Assembly: GCF_024748615.1 (NCBI RefSeq) | Contig: NZ_CP087168.1 | Coordinates: forward strand, 2,418,001 to 2,482,000 | Direction of reading: 5' to 3' | Length of the DNA stretch: 64,000 nucleotides | Source of the DNA: Pseudomonas sp. B21-048 | GTDB lineage: Bacteria; Pseudomonadota; Gammaproteobacteria; Pseudomonadales; Pseudomonadaceae | Shown: positions 53,587-63,653 of the stretch, one piece after another | How positions within the stretch are numbered: position 1 is the first letter of the stretch | How the letters are laid out: every line of letters starts with the position of its first letter | Notes under the pieces: model-generated | What the model saw: only the letters and a program-made list of their open reading frames with translations | The model's database searches: none | What the model was told of the DNA's origin: nothing | Program-made: the position numbers and the translations under genes

Positions 53587-55197
53587 TTATTGCGCAGTGG
53601 CTGGTACCAGAAAAGCGGCTTCCAGCAACTGCTGTGTATACGGATGTTGGGGGGCGGCAAAGATACTTTGCGCGTCTCCCTGTTCGACCACTTGGCCATG
53701 CTTGACCACCATCAGTTGGTGGCTCAGCGCTTTGACGACAGCCAGGTCATGGCTGATAAACAGATACGTCAGGTTGTACTTGGTTTGCAGTGAACGCAGC
53801 AGCTCCACCACTTGGCGTTGTACGGTGCGGTCGAGGGCCGAAGTCGGCTCGTCCAGCAGAATCAACGCCGGTTTTAGCACTAATGCCCGGGCAATGGCGA
53901 TTCTCTGCCGCTGCCCACCGGAAAATTCGTGGGGGTAGCGGTGCCGGGTTTCCGGGTCCAGACCTACCTCCTTGAGTGCCGCAATAATCGCTTGTTCCTG
54001 TGCTGCCTCAGTGCCCATCTTGTGGATCCGCAGGCCTTCGCCGACGATCTGGCTCACGCACATCCGTGGGCTCAGGCTGCCGAAGGGGTCCTGGAACACC
54101 ACCTGCATTTCCCTTCGCAGCGGCCGAATTTCGTGCTGCGTCAGGCAGTCTAGCTGCTTGCCTTCAAAACGGATGGTGCCTTTGCTACCGATCAGCCGCA
54201 AAATCGCCAGGCCGAGCGTCGACTTGCCGGAACCGCTTTCTCCCACAATCCCCAGGGTTTGGCCCTGGGGCAGGCTGAAATTAATCCCGTCGACCGCTTT
54301 GATATGGTCCACGGTCTTTTTCAGAAAGCCTTTCTTGATCGGGAACCACACTTTCAAGTCCTCGACCTGCAGCAACGGCGGGCCAATCACATTGGTTGCC
54401 GGCTTGCCGCTGGGCTCCGCTGCCAGCAGTTCCCGCGTGTACGGATGCTGCGGCGCGCGGAACAATTCTTCGCACGATGCCTGTTCGACGATGCAACCGC
54501 GCTGCATGACACATACGCGATGCGCAATTCTTCGCACAAGGTTCAAATCATGACTGATCAGTAATAACGCCATGCCCAGACGGGCCTGCAATTCCTTGAG
54601 CAGTTCGAGGATTTTCAGCTGAACAGTCACGTCCAGCGCCGTGGTTGGTTCGTCGGCGATCAGCAATTCCGGCTCATTGGCCAGGGCCATCGCGATCATC
54701 ACCCGCTGACGCTGACCACCGGACAATTCGTGGGGCAAGGCCTTGAGGCGCTTCTGCGGCTCGGGGATGCCGACCATTTCCAGCAGTTCCAGCGTGCGCT
54801 TGGTCGCCACTTTGCCGATCAGGCCTTTGTGGATGCCCAATACCTCGTTGATCTGCTTCTCGATCGAATGCAGCGGATTGAGCGAGGTCATTGGCTCTTG
54901 AAAAATCATCGCAATCCGGTTGCCGCGGATGTGGCGGATGGTTTTCTCTTTGAGGTCCAGCAGGTTCTGGTCGGAATAGGTAATGGTGCCGGACGGGTGC
55001 CGTGCCAGCGGGTAGGGCAGCAGGCGCAGGATCGAGTGGGCGGTCACCGATTTGCCGGAGCCGCTTTCACCCACCAAGGCCAGGGTTTCGCCACGCTTGA
55101 TGTCGAAGCTGACGCCCTCGACCACCCGCTGAACGCGCTTGCCAACGACAAACTCGACAGCCAGGTCGCGCACTTCGATCAGATTGTCCTGATTCAT
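53587..55197 (-). CDS. yejF: Peptide ABC transporter ATP-binding protein, YejF type
   Basis: 536 residues holding two ABC domains. Walker A GESGSGKS occurs twice (about residues 38 and 314), the signatures are ELSGGQRQRVMIA and EFSGGQRQRIAIA, and Walker B segments are ELLIADEPTTAL and ALILLDEPTSAL. It drives uptake of oligopeptides by the Yej system, which in E. coli also imports microcin C. ATG 55197 is chosen over the frame start at 55221, which would overlap yejE. One base separates it from the yejE stop. Confidence 0.94.
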   Translation of the reverse strand: MNQDNLIEVRDLAVEFVVGKRVQRVVEGVSFDIKRGETLALVGESGSGKSVTAHSILRLLPYPLARHPSGTITYSDQNLLDLKEKTIRHIRGNRIAMIFQEPMTSLNPLHSIEKQINEVLGIHKGLIGKVATKRTLELLEMVGIPEPQKRLKALPHELSGGQRQRVMIAMALANEPELLIADEPTTALDVTVQLKILELLKELQARLGMALLLISHDLNLVRRIAHRVCVMQRGCIVEQASCEELFRAPQHPYTRELLAAEPSGKPATNVIGPPLLQVEDLKVWFPIKKGFLKKTVDHIKAVDGINFSLPQGQTLGIVGESGSGKSTLGLAILRLIGSKGTIRFEGKQLDCLTQHEIRPLRREMQVVFQDPFGSLSPRMCVSQIVGEGLRIHKMGTEAAQEQAIIAALKEVGLDPETRHRYPHEFSGGQRQRIAIARALVLKPALILLDEPTSALDRTVQRQVVELLRSLQTKYNLTYLFISHDLAVVKALSHQLMVVKHGQVVEQGDAQSIFAAPQHPYTQQLLEAAFLVPATAQ

Positions 55198-55198
55198 T

Positions 55199-56218
55199 TC
55201 ACTTCCTCGGGTCGAAGGCATCGCGAGCGGACTCGCCGATGAACACCAGCAGACTCAACATCAATGCCAGCACCGCAAACGCACTCATGCCCAGCCACGG
55301 CGCTTGCAGGTTGGATTTGCCCTGAGCCACCAGCTCACCCAGGGATGGCGCGCCTGGCGGCAGGCCGAAGCCGAGGAAATCCAGGGCGGTCAGCGTACCG
55401 ATGGCGCCGGTCAGGATAAACGGCATGAAAGTCATGGTCGAGACCATGGCGTTGGGCAGGATGTGGCGGAACATGATCGCACCATTGCGCATGCCCAGCG
55501 CCCGGGCCGCGCGCACGTATTCCAGGTTGCGCCCGCGCAGGAACTCGGCGCGCACCACATCCACCAGGCTCATCCACGAGAACAGCAGCATGATCCCCAA
55601 CAGCCACCAGAAGTTCGGCTGCACGAAACTGGCCAGAATGATCAGCAAATACAGGACTGGCAACCCGGACCATATCTCCAGAAAACGCTGCCCGGCCAGA
55701 TCGACCCAGCCGCCATAAAAGCCCTGCAAGGCCCCGGCGATCACGCCGATGATCGAGCTGAGGAGGGTCAGCGTCAAAGCGAACAGCACCGAAATCCGGA
55801 AGCCGTAAATCACCCGGGCCAGTACATCGCGACCCTGGTCGTCGGTGCCCAGCAGGTTATCGGCCGAAGGCGGCGCAGGGGCCGGGACTTTCAGGTCGTA
55901 GTTGATGCTTTGGTAGCTGTAGGGAATCGGCGCCCACAAGACCCAAGCGTCCTTGGCCTTGAGCAATTCGCGGATGTACGGGCTCTTGTAGTTGGCTTCC
56001 AGCGGGAATTCGCCGCCGAACGCGGTTTCCGGGTAGCGCTTGAGTGCCGGGAAGTACCAGGCGTTGTCGTAGTGCACCACCAGCGGTTTGTCGTTGGCGA
56101 TCAGCTCGGCGCCGAGACTGGCGCCGAACAAAATCAGGAACAGCCACAGCGACCACCAGCCACGCTTGTTGGCCTTGAACAGCTCGAAACGTCGGCGATT
56201 GAGAGGGGACAGGTTCAT
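55199..56218 (-). CDS. yejE: Peptide ABC transporter permease, YejE type
   Basis: 339 residues, inner-membrane permease with about six membrane segments. SPLNRRRFELFKANKRGWWS opens the chain as in YejE. The coupling motif EAA is seen as EFLRGRNLEYVRAARALGMR. ATG 56218 fits the family; the frame runs further to 56260 inside yejB. One base separates it from the yejB stop, and it is followed tightly by yejF. Confidence 0.93.
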   Translation of the reverse strand: MNLSPLNRRRFELFKANKRGWWSLWLFLILFGASLGAELIANDKPLVVHYDNAWYFPALKRYPETAFGGEFPLEANYKSPYIRELLKAKDAWVLWAPIPYSYQSINYDLKVPAPAPPSADNLLGTDDQGRDVLARVIYGFRISVLFALTLTLLSSIIGVIAGALQGFYGGWVDLAGQRFLEIWSGLPVLYLLIILASFVQPNFWWLLGIMLLFSWMSLVDVVRAEFLRGRNLEYVRAARALGMRNGAIMFRHILPNAMVSTMTFMPFILTGAIGTLTALDFLGFGLPPGAPSLGELVAQGKSNLQAPWLGMSAFAVLALMLSLLVFIGESARDAFDPRK

Positions 56219-56219
56219 C

Positions 56220-57293
56220 TCAATGCTCCCGGCTTTCGAAGTCGATGCGCGGATCGACAAAGGTGTACGTGAGGTCGCCGATCAGCTTCACCACCAACCC
56301 CAGCAGGGTGAAGATGAACAGGGTGCCGAACACCACCGGGTAGTCACGGTTGATCGCCGCTTCGAAACTCATCAGGCCCATGCCGTCGAGGGAGAAAATC
56401 ACTTCGACCAGCAACGAGCCGGTGAAGAAGATCCCGATAAATGCCGAAGGGAACCCGGCGATCACCAACAGCATGGCGTTGCGAAACACATGGCCGTAGA
56501 GCACGCGGTGGCGAGTCAGGCCCTTGGCCTTGGCGGTGACCACGTATTGCTTGTTGATTTCGTCGAGGAAGCTGTTTTTGGTCAGCAGCGTCATGGTCGC
56601 GAAGTTGCCAATCACCAATGCGGTCACCGGCAGCGCCAGGTGCCAGAAGTAATCGAGGACCTTGCCGCCGGTGCTGAGCTCGTCGAAGTTGTTCGAGGTC
56701 AGGCCCCGTAGCGGGAACCAATCGAAATAGCTGCCGCCGGCGAACACCACAATCAGCAGAATGGCGAACAGGAACGCCGGGATCGCGTAACCGACGATGA
56801 TCGCCGAACTGGTCCAGACGTCGAAATGGCTGCCGTGTCGCGTCGCCTTGGCGATTCCCAGCGGGATCGACACCAGGTACATGATCAACGTGCTCCACAA
56901 CCCGAGGGAGATCGACACCGGCAGCTTTTCCTTGATCAGATCGATGACCTTGGCGTCGCGGAAAAAGCTGTCGCCGAAATCCAGGGTGGCGTAGTTCTTG
57001 ATCATGATCCACAAACGTTCCGGCGCCGATTTGTCGAAGCCGTACATGTGTTCGATTTCCTTGACCAGCGCCGGGTCCAGGCCTTGGGCGCCGCGATAGG
57101 CCGAGCCTGCCACCGAGACTTCGGCACCGCCGCCGGCAATGCGGCTGGTGGCGCCTTCGAAGCCTTCGAGCTTGGCGATCATCTGTTCCACCGGCCCACC
57201 GGGCGCGGCCTGGATGATCACGAAATTGATCAGCAGAATGCCGAGTAGGGTCGGAATGATCAGCAGCAGTCGCCGAAAAATATACGCCAGCAT
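56220..57293 (-). CDS. yejB: Peptide ABC transporter permease, YejB type
   Basis: 357 residues. [20 protein letters not shown] at the start is the usual first helix of DppB/YejB permeases. A large periplasmic loop (about 30-130) and the coupling segment [20 protein letters not shown] follow. With yejE it forms the membrane channel. Four bases separate its start from the stop of the binding-protein gene at 57298. Confidence 0.93.
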   Translation of the reverse strand: MLAYIFRRLLLIIPTLLGILLINFVIIQAAPGGPVEQMIAKLEGFEGATSRIAGGGAEVSVAGSAYRGAQGLDPALVKEIEHMYGFDKSAPERLWIMIKNYATLDFGDSFFRDAKVIDLIKEKLPVSISLGLWSTLIMYLVSIPLGIAKATRHGSHFDVWTSSAIIVGYAIPAFLFAILLIVVFAGGSYFDWFPLRGLTSNNFDELSTGGKVLDYFWHLALPVTALVIGNFATMTLLTKNSFLDEINKQYVVTAKAKGLTRHRVLYGHVFRNAMLLVIAGFPSAFIGIFFTGSLLVEVIFSLDGMGLMSFEAAINRDYPVVFGTLFIFTLLGLVVKLIGDLTYTFVDPRIDFESREH

Positions 57294-57297
57294 CTGA

Positions 57298-59139
57298 TTA
57301 CTCCGTGCCCGCAGGGTCGGCTTGCCGTTTGGTTTCGATTTCTATCGCAGGTACCGCGTCGGGCTTGACCCACCAGGTATTGATGCCGATGTCATATTTG
57401 GGTGAAACCTTCGGGTGGCCGATGTGGTTCCAGTACGCCACGCGCCAGGTTTTGATGTGCCAGTTGGGGATCACGTAATAGCCCCATTGCAGCACCCGGT
57501 CCAGCGCTCGGGCGTGGGCCACCAGGCTTTGGCGCGAATCGGCGTTGATCAGTTGCTCGACCAATTGGTCCACCACCGGATCTTTCAAACCCATGGAGTT
57601 GCGGCTGCCGGGGTTGTCGGCGGCGGCAGTCATCCAGTACTCGCGCTGTTCGTTACCCGGCGAGTTCGACTGCGGGAAGCTGCCGACGATCATGTCAAAA
57701 TCCCGCGAGCGCACGCGGTTGATGTATTGCGAGACGTCGACCCGACGGATCACCAGATCAATGCCCAGATCACTGAGGTTGCGCTTGAACGGCAGCAGTA
57801 TCCGCTCGAACTCGGTCTGGGCCAGCAGAAACTCGAGGGTCACCGGTTTGCCGGTGGCGTCGACCATTTTGTCGTCGACGATCCGCCAGCCGGCCTCTTG
57901 CAGCAATTGATACGCCTGGCGCTGCTGAGTGCGGATCATGCCGCTGGCGTCGGTCACCGGGTTCTGGAACGCCTCGCTGAACACTTGCTCGGGGATCTTG
58001 CCGCGGAACGGGTCGAGGATCGCCAGTTGATCGGCGTCCGGCAGGCCAGTGGCGGCCATTTCCGAGTTTTCGAAAAAACTGCGGGTGCGCGCGTAGGCGC
58101 CGTTGAACAGTTGTTTGTTGGTCCATTCGAAGTCCAGCAACAGGGTCAGCGCGTGGCGCACGCGCACATCCTGAAACACCGGACGGCGCAGGTTGAACAC
58201 GAAGCCTTGCATACCGGTGGGTTTGCCGTTGGGGATCTCTTCCTTGATCAGCCGACCTTCGGTCACTGCCGGAATGTTGTAGGCCTTGGCCCAGTTTTTT
58301 GCGACCGATTCCAGCCAGTAGTCGAACTGACCGGCCTTGAGCGCTTCCAGCGCGACGGTGTTGTCGCGGTAGTAGTCGGTGGTCATCACGTCGAAATTGT
58401 AGAAGCCACGATTGACCGGCAGGTCCTTGCCCCAGTAATCCTTGACCCGCTCATAGCGCACCGAACGTCCGGCCTTCACTTCGCTGACTTTGTACGGCCC
58501 ACCGCCCAACGGCAGTTCCAGGTTGCCCTTGGTGAAGTCGCGGGTGGCCCACCAATGCTTGGGGAGTACCGGCAGTTGCCCGAGGATCAGCGGCAATTCG
58601 CGATTGCCGGTGTGCTTGAACTTGAACAGCACTTTGAGCGGGTCTTCGGCGACTACTTCTTCCACGTCGCTGTAATAGCCGCGGTAGAGCGGGGCGCCAT
58701 CCTTGATCAGGGTCTGGAAGCTGAACACCACGTCTTCGGCGCGCACCGGGTGGCCGTCGTGGAAGCGTGCTTCGGGACGCAGGTAGAAGCGCACCCAGCT
58801 GTTGTCCGGGGCTTTTTCGATTTTGCCGGCGATCAAGCCATATTGAGTGAACGGCTCATCCAGACCCTGTTTGGCCAGGGTGTCGTAGATCATGCTGATG
58901 TCGTCGGCCGGCACGCCTTTGTTGATGAACGGGTTGAGGCTGTCGAAGCCACCGAACCCGGCCTGGCGGAAGATCCCGCCCTTGGGCGCATCGGGGTTTA
59001 CGTAATCGAAATGTTTGAAATTGGCCGGATATTTCGGCGGTTCGTTGTACAGGGTCAGGGCATGTTGCGGGGCGGCGCAGGCCAGCCCGGCGAACAACAG
59101 ACCGCTGGCCTGCAAGAGCAGGGCGCGTACGGGTTTCAT
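57298..59139 (-). CDS. yejA: Periplasmic peptide-binding protein, YejA type (second of two)
   Basis: 613 residues with a signal peptide cleaved near AGLACA (about residue 22). Family 5 solute-binding fold: [20 protein letters not shown], then [30 protein letters not shown] and [20 protein letters not shown]. It captures oligopeptides for YejBEF. Its ATG overlaps the stop of an upstream paralogue (59136-59139), so both binding proteins are made from one message. Confidence 0.92.
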   Translation of the reverse strand: MKPVRALLLQASGLLFAGLACAAPQHALTLYNEPPKYPANFKHFDYVNPDAPKGGIFRQAGFGGFDSLNPFINKGVPADDISMIYDTLAKQGLDEPFTQYGLIAGKIEKAPDNSWVRFYLRPEARFHDGHPVRAEDVVFSFQTLIKDGAPLYRGYYSDVEEVVAEDPLKVLFKFKHTGNRELPLILGQLPVLPKHWWATRDFTKGNLELPLGGGPYKVSEVKAGRSVRYERVKDYWGKDLPVNRGFYNFDVMTTDYYRDNTVALEALKAGQFDYWLESVAKNWAKAYNIPAVTEGRLIKEEIPNGKPTGMQGFVFNLRRPVFQDVRVRHALTLLLDFEWTNKQLFNGAYARTRSFFENSEMAATGLPDADQLAILDPFRGKIPEQVFSEAFQNPVTDASGMIRTQQRQAYQLLQEAGWRIVDDKMVDATGKPVTLEFLLAQTEFERILLPFKRNLSDLGIDLVIRRVDVSQYINRVRSRDFDMIVGSFPQSNSPGNEQREYWMTAAADNPGSRNSMGLKDPVVDQLVEQLINADSRQSLVAHARALDRVLQWGYYVIPNWHIKTWRVAYWNHIGHPKVSPKYDIGINTWWVKPDAVPAIEIETKRQADPAGTE

Positions 59140-60968
59140 TGATCTTTCTCCGAAGATTTCAGCCACCAAGCGCTCAGGCCCAGGGTATAGGGCGGCGTGG
59201 TGACGAAAGCGAACCGGTTGCGGTAGGCCAGGCGGTGATAATTGAGGTACCAGTTGGGAATGATGTAGTGCTGCCACAGCAGCACCCGGTCGAGCGCCTT
59301 GCCGGCGGCGACTTGTGCGTCGCGCGTCTGGGCGGCGAGCAGTTGTTCGAGTAAATGGTCGACCACCGGGTTGGCGATACCGGCGTAATTCTTGCTGCCC
59401 TTGACCCCGACCTGGCTGGAGTGGAAGTACTGCCATTGTTCCAGACCCGGGCTGAGGGTCTGGTTGAGGGTCATCAGGATCATGTCGAAATCGAACTGAT
59501 CGAGGCGCTGTTTGTACTGGGCGCGATCGACCGTGCGCAGCCGTGCGTCGATGCCGATGCTGGCGAGGTTCTCGACGTAAGGCTGAAGAATGCGTTCCAG
59601 GTTCGGGTTGACCAGCAGGATCTCAAAACGCAACGGTTGGCCGATGGTGTTCTGTAGCCGCTGACCGTTGAGCTTCCAGCCGGCCTCGGCGAGTAGCTCC
59701 AGGGCCTTGCGCATGGTTTTCCGCGGAATGCCGCGCCCATCGGTCTGCGGCAGGCTGAACGGCTCGGTAAGCTGCTTGGCGGGCAACTGATCGCGATAGG
59801 GCTTGAGCAATAGCCATTCGTGACCGACCGGTAGCCCGGTGGCGGAGAATTCGCTGTTGGGGTAATAACTCATGGCGCGCTTATAGGCGCCGCTGAACAG
59901 CGTGCGGTTGGTCCACTCGAAATCGAACATCAGCCCCAGCGCTTCGCGGACCTTGGCCTCGGCGAAGGTTGGTCGCCGGGTGTTCATGAACAGGCCCTGG
60001 CTCTGGGTCGGGATCTGGTGCGCGATTTGCGCCTTGATCACATCGCCACGGCGCACGGCCGGGAAGTCGTAGCCGTTGGTCCAGTTCTTGGCCTGGTGTT
60101 CGATGTAAATGTCGAACTCGCCGGCCTTGAACGCTTCGAAAGCCACATCGCTGTCACGGTAGAACTCGACTTCCATGCGATCGACGTTGTATTTGCCGCG
60201 ATTGACCGGCAGGTCCTTGCCCCAATAATCCTTGACCCGCTCGAAGACGATCTGCCGCCCCGGCGTTACCGAGGTGATGCGATATGGCCCGCTGCCCAAT
60301 GGCGGCTCGAAGGTGGTGACCTTGAAGTCGCGACCTTCCCAGTAATGCTGGGACAACACCGGCAACTCGCCCAGGCGCAGGATCAGCAGCGGATTGCCAG
60401 CGCGTTTGAAGACGAAACGGATGCGCCTTGGGTTGAGGATATCCACCCGCGACACTTCCTGAAGGTTGGTGCGGTATTGCGGGTGACCTTCCTTGAGCAG
60501 CAAACGGTAAGAGAACGCCACATCGTAAGCGGTGATCGGCGTGCCATCGTGGAAACGCGCTTCGGGGCGCAGGTTGAACACCACCCAGCTGCGGTCTTCG
60601 CTGTATTCCACCGATTGGGCAATCAGGCCATAACTGGAAGTCGGCTCATCGCCAGACGGCGCGTATTGGCCGGTGCCGACCATCAACGGTTCATTGAGTT
60701 CGTTGATGCCGTATTGCAGGAAGTTGGGGGTAGAAACCGGGCTCGAGCCTTTGAAGGTGTATGGGTTGAGCGTATCGAAGGTGCCAAACGCCATCACCCG
60801 CAACGTACCGCCCTTGGGCGCTAGCGGGTTGACCCAGTCGAAGTGGGTAAATCTGGCCGGGTACTTGAGCGTGCCGAACTGCGCATAACCATGGCTTTCG
60901 CTGATCGTCGCGCTGGCGGGGGAGCTCAAGGCCAGGCTGATCAGGAGCAGGAGGAGGGGACGCTTCAA
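59136..60968 (-). CDS. Periplasmic peptide-binding protein, YejA type (first of two)
   Basis: 610 residues, signal peptide ending PASA (about residue 23). It shares the same landmark segments as the next gene ([55 protein letters not shown]), so the two are paralogues from an old duplication. They may bind different peptides and share one permease. It is the first gene of the yej-type unit. The 298 bases upstream, to mltD, contain a REPIN and the promoter. Confidence 0.9.
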   Translation of the reverse strand: MKRPLLLLLISLALSSPASATISESHGYAQFGTLKYPARFTHFDWVNPLAPKGGTLRVMAFGTFDTLNPYTFKGSSPVSTPNFLQYGINELNEPLMVGTGQYAPSGDEPTSSYGLIAQSVEYSEDRSWVVFNLRPEARFHDGTPITAYDVAFSYRLLLKEGHPQYRTNLQEVSRVDILNPRRIRFVFKRAGNPLLILRLGELPVLSQHYWEGRDFKVTTFEPPLGSGPYRITSVTPGRQIVFERVKDYWGKDLPVNRGKYNVDRMEVEFYRDSDVAFEAFKAGEFDIYIEHQAKNWTNGYDFPAVRRGDVIKAQIAHQIPTQSQGLFMNTRRPTFAEAKVREALGLMFDFEWTNRTLFSGAYKRAMSYYPNSEFSATGLPVGHEWLLLKPYRDQLPAKQLTEPFSLPQTDGRGIPRKTMRKALELLAEAGWKLNGQRLQNTIGQPLRFEILLVNPNLERILQPYVENLASIGIDARLRTVDRAQYKQRLDQFDFDMILMTLNQTLSPGLEQWQYFHSSQVGVKGSKNYAGIANPVVDHLLEQLLAAQTRDAQVAAGKALDRVLLWQHYIIPNWYLNYHRLAYRNRFAFVTTPPYTLGLSAWWLKSSEKDQ

Positions 60969-61096
60969 GTCAGAGATCCGATCCAGGCGGCTTGGGCTTT
61001 GTGGGCCGTACAGTAACAGCTTGTATCGACAGGAAAAAGACGGGGGGTTAATGCATTGTTAATTGTGCAGGTGAAGGTCCGGCGGATCGCAGAACC

Positions 61097-61241
61097 TGTG
61101 GCGAGGGAGCTTGCTCCCGCTGGCCGATGCGCGCCCGGGCGAAGCAGTCGTTAAACCGAAATACACGGTGTGTCAGAAATCACCGGGTTTCAGGTTTTGG
61201 GGCTGCTTCGCAACCCAGCGGGAGCAAGCTCCCTCGCCACA
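61097..61241. repeat. REPIN with 27-base arms
   Basis: 61097-61123 (TGTGGCGAGGGAGCTTGCTC then CCGCTGG) is exactly complementary to 61215-61241. A second inner pair, GCGAAGCAG with CTGCTTCGC, lies within. It uses the GGGAGCAAGCTCCC REP core and sits between mltD and the first yejA-type gene. Confidence 0.93.
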
Positions 61242-61266
61242 ATAGCCCCTCGACAGGGCGTGTTGC

Positions 61267-62721
61267 TTAATGCGGCGAAGCAACCGTCAGCATCTGCCCC
61301 GGTTTAAGCGCCTGGCCAACCCGAGGGTTCCAGCGCTTGAGGTGTTGCATTTCGACATTGAAACGTTTGGCGACCATGTACAGGGAGTCGCCTTGCTTGA
61401 CCTTGTACTGGGTCTGCTGGGCCTTGTTGGTGATCTTGCCGTTCGTCTTGCTGTTCGCTGCCACCACGGTGTTGACGCGCCCGGACTTGCGCTTGGTGGT
61501 GTCCTGCATCACCAGGTTTTGACCGACCTTGAGGTCCTTGCCCGTCAGTTTGTTCCAGCGTTGCAGGTCCTTGATGTCGACCTTGTTGGCCTTGGCGATA
61601 GTGCCCAGATTGTCGCCACGTTTGACTCGATAGGCGCGCTTGAGGCTGGCGATTTCGCTGTCGTCTGCACCTTCGAACACCGGTTTGAGCGGTCGCTGAC
61701 TGATCAGCTCCTCAGGGCGCATGGTCGACAGGCTGGCGGTCAGCAGTTGCGCCTTGGAGGTTGGCACCAGCAGATGCTGGGGGCCATCGACGGTGGTGCG
61801 TTGCTTGAAAGCCGGGTTGAGCTGGAACAATTCGTCTTCGTCGATGTTGGCCACCGCGGCAACCTTGGACAGGTCCATGCGCTGGTTAATTTCGACGACC
61901 TGGAAGTACGGTTCGTTGGCGATCGGGTTGAGGTTCACGCCATAGGCTTCGGGCGCCAATACCACTTGCGACAGGGCCAGCAACTTGGGCACATAGGCCT
62001 GGGTTTCCGCGGGCAGCGGCAGGTTCCAGTAGTCGGTCGGCAGGCCGAGTCGTTCGTTACGCTCGATGGCCCGGCTGACCGTGCCTTCGCCGGCGTTGTA
62101 GGCCGCCAGGGCGAGCAGCCAGTCGCCGTTGAACATGTCGTGCAGACGGGTCAGGTAATCCATGGCCGCGGTGGTCGAGGCGGTGATGTCGCGACGGCCA
62201 TCGTAGAAGCGGGTCTGACGCAGGTTGAAGTAACGCCCGGTGGAAGGAATGAATTGCCAAAGACCCACCGCATCGGCCCGGGAATAGGCCATCGGGTTGT
62301 AGGCGCTTTCAATCACCGGCAACAGCGCCAGTTCCAGCGGCATGTTGCGTTCTTCAAGGCGTTCGACGATGTAGTGAATGTAGAGGCTGCCGCGTTCGCC
62401 GGCGTTTTCAAGGAAGGACGGGTTACTGGCGAACCACAGGCGCTGTTGCTCGATGCGCGGGTTGACGCCCAGGTTGTCCTGCAACTGGAAGCCCTGGCGC
62501 ATGCGCTCCCAGACGTCCTGTGGTATTTGCGGTGTGGGTTTTTCGCTGAGCCAGACAGGTTTTTGCTTGGCTCGCGCGGCGATATTCGGGGTGTGTGTCG
62601 CTTCGGTCTGCGGCACATGGCTGGAACAGCCCGCCAAAGTGGCGGACACAGCCACCGCGATGGCTTGAGCCAAGCGGGTCAATGCGTCTGAATTGATGGC
62701 TTTACGAATAGGTGACGACAT
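61267..62721 (-). CDS. mltD: Membrane-bound lytic murein transglycosylase D
   Basis: 484 residues. A lipoprotein signal with lipobox LAGC (about residue 32) anchors it to the outer membrane. The transglycosylase domain has the catalytic glutamate in LLPVIESAYNPMAYSR, then AVGLWQFIPSTGRYF and LALAAYNAGEGTVSRAI. Two LysM peptidoglycan-binding repeats end the chain (YRVKRGDNLGTIAKANKVD and YKVKQGDSLYMVAKRFNVE). It cleaves glycan strands to 1,6-anhydromuropeptides. ATG 62721 is preferred over 62745. It lies beside gloB on the same strand, as in many gammaproteobacteria. Confidence 0.93.
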   Translation of the reverse strand: MSSPIRKAINSDALTRLAQAIAVAVSATLAGCSSHVPQTEATHTPNIAARAKQKPVWLSEKPTPQIPQDVWERMRQGFQLQDNLGVNPRIEQQRLWFASNPSFLENAGERGSLYIHYIVERLEERNMPLELALLPVIESAYNPMAYSRADAVGLWQFIPSTGRYFNLRQTRFYDGRRDITASTTAAMDYLTRLHDMFNGDWLLALAAYNAGEGTVSRAIERNERLGLPTDYWNLPLPAETQAYVPKLLALSQVVLAPEAYGVNLNPIANEPYFQVVEINQRMDLSKVAAVANIDEDELFQLNPAFKQRTTVDGPQHLLVPTSKAQLLTASLSTMRPEELISQRPLKPVFEGADDSEIASLKRAYRVKRGDNLGTIAKANKVDIKDLQRWNKLTGKDLKVGQNLVMQDTTKRKSGRVNTVVAANSKTNGKITNKAQQTQYKVKQGDSLYMVAKRFNVEMQHLKRWNPRVGQALKPGQMLTVASPH

Positions 62722-62820
62722 TGGCTGGAAGTAAGTTCCGGGCAAAAATGTCGGGCGATTCTAGAAAGCGCACCCCCTGCGGTCAACCATTCAGAATTTT
62801 TGTACCATCAAGCAGCCTCC

Positions 62821-63588
62821 CTAGAACGTGTCTTTCCAAGCGCGAAGAGCCGCAAAAACCGCACTCGGAGCCCGGTTGTCGGGTCCATTCCGTTCGTCCA
62901 CTTTTTCTTTAACGGATGTTTCGCCGGTACGCAAAAACGGATTGGTGAGCTTTTCCAGTGCCAGTGTCGAAGGCAGCGTCATGATTCCGGCGTCGCGTTG
63001 ACGGGCGACTTTGGCCAGTCGTGCGAGGGTGTCGGCGTTGCCCGGTTCGACCGCTGCGGCAAACTTCAGATTGCTCAGGGTGTACTCGTGGGTGCAGTAG
63101 ACCAACGTGTCTTCGGGGAGCGCCGCGAGGCGGCTCAGCGAGTGATGCATTTGCTCGGGCGTGCCTTCGAATAACCGGCCGCAACCGGCAGCGAACAGGG
63201 TGTCGCCGCAAAACAAATGGCCTTGGTGATAAAAGGCGATGTGCCCGAGGGTATGGCCCGGCACCTGGATGACGTCGAAGTCCCAGCCCAGCACGCTGAT
63301 GCGGTCATTGTCCTTGAGCGCCACGTCTCGCGCCGGGATGCTTTCACTGGCCGGGCCGTAGACTGTCGCGTCTGTCGCTTTTTTCAGCCGCTCGACGCCG
63401 CCGACATGGTCATGATGGTGATGAGTGATCAGAATATCGCTTAACACCCAGCCCGGGTGCGCCGCGAGCCAGGCGTGTACTGGCGCGGCATCACCCGGAT
63501 CGACCACGGCGCAGCGCTGGGTGCTGTGGTCTTGCAACAACCAGATGTAGTTGTCGGTGAAGGCGGGCAGGGCACTGATCTGTATCAT
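62821..63588 (-). CDS. gloB: Hydroxyacylglutathione hydrolase (glyoxalase II)
   Basis: 255 residues. Hydrolyses S-lactoylglutathione to lactate and glutathione, finishing methylglyoxal detoxification. The binuclear metal motif [10 protein letters not shown] is at about residue 53. Further ligands are in [30 protein letters not shown] and [17 protein letters not shown] 63588 gives the standard start [16 protein letters not shown]; the open frame to 63699 is not conserved. It is divergent from a methyltransferase gene, the same arrangement as gloB and yafS in E. coli. Confidence 0.95.
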   Translation of the reverse strand: MIQISALPAFTDNYIWLLQDHSTQRCAVVDPGDAAPVHAWLAAHPGWVLSDILITHHHHDHVGGVERLKKATDATVYGPASESIPARDVALKDNDRISVLGWDFDVIQVPGHTLGHIAFYHQGHLFCGDTLFAAGCGRLFEGTPEQMHHSLSRLAALPEDTLVYCTHEYTLSNLKFAAAVEPGNADTLARLAKVARQRDAGIMTLPSTLALEKLTNPFLRTGETSVKEKVDERNGPDNRAPSAVFAALRAWKDTF

Positions 63589-63653
63589 CGTCGGATTCGC
63601 CAAGCGGAAAACATTGGCGCATCTTAGAACTTCCTGGCGCGTTGGAGAATGCA

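Noticed and set aside
57415..59142. 575-codon plus-strand open frame across the yejA-type gene
   Set aside because: Antisense shadow of a gene with a signal peptide and family 5 binding-protein motifs.
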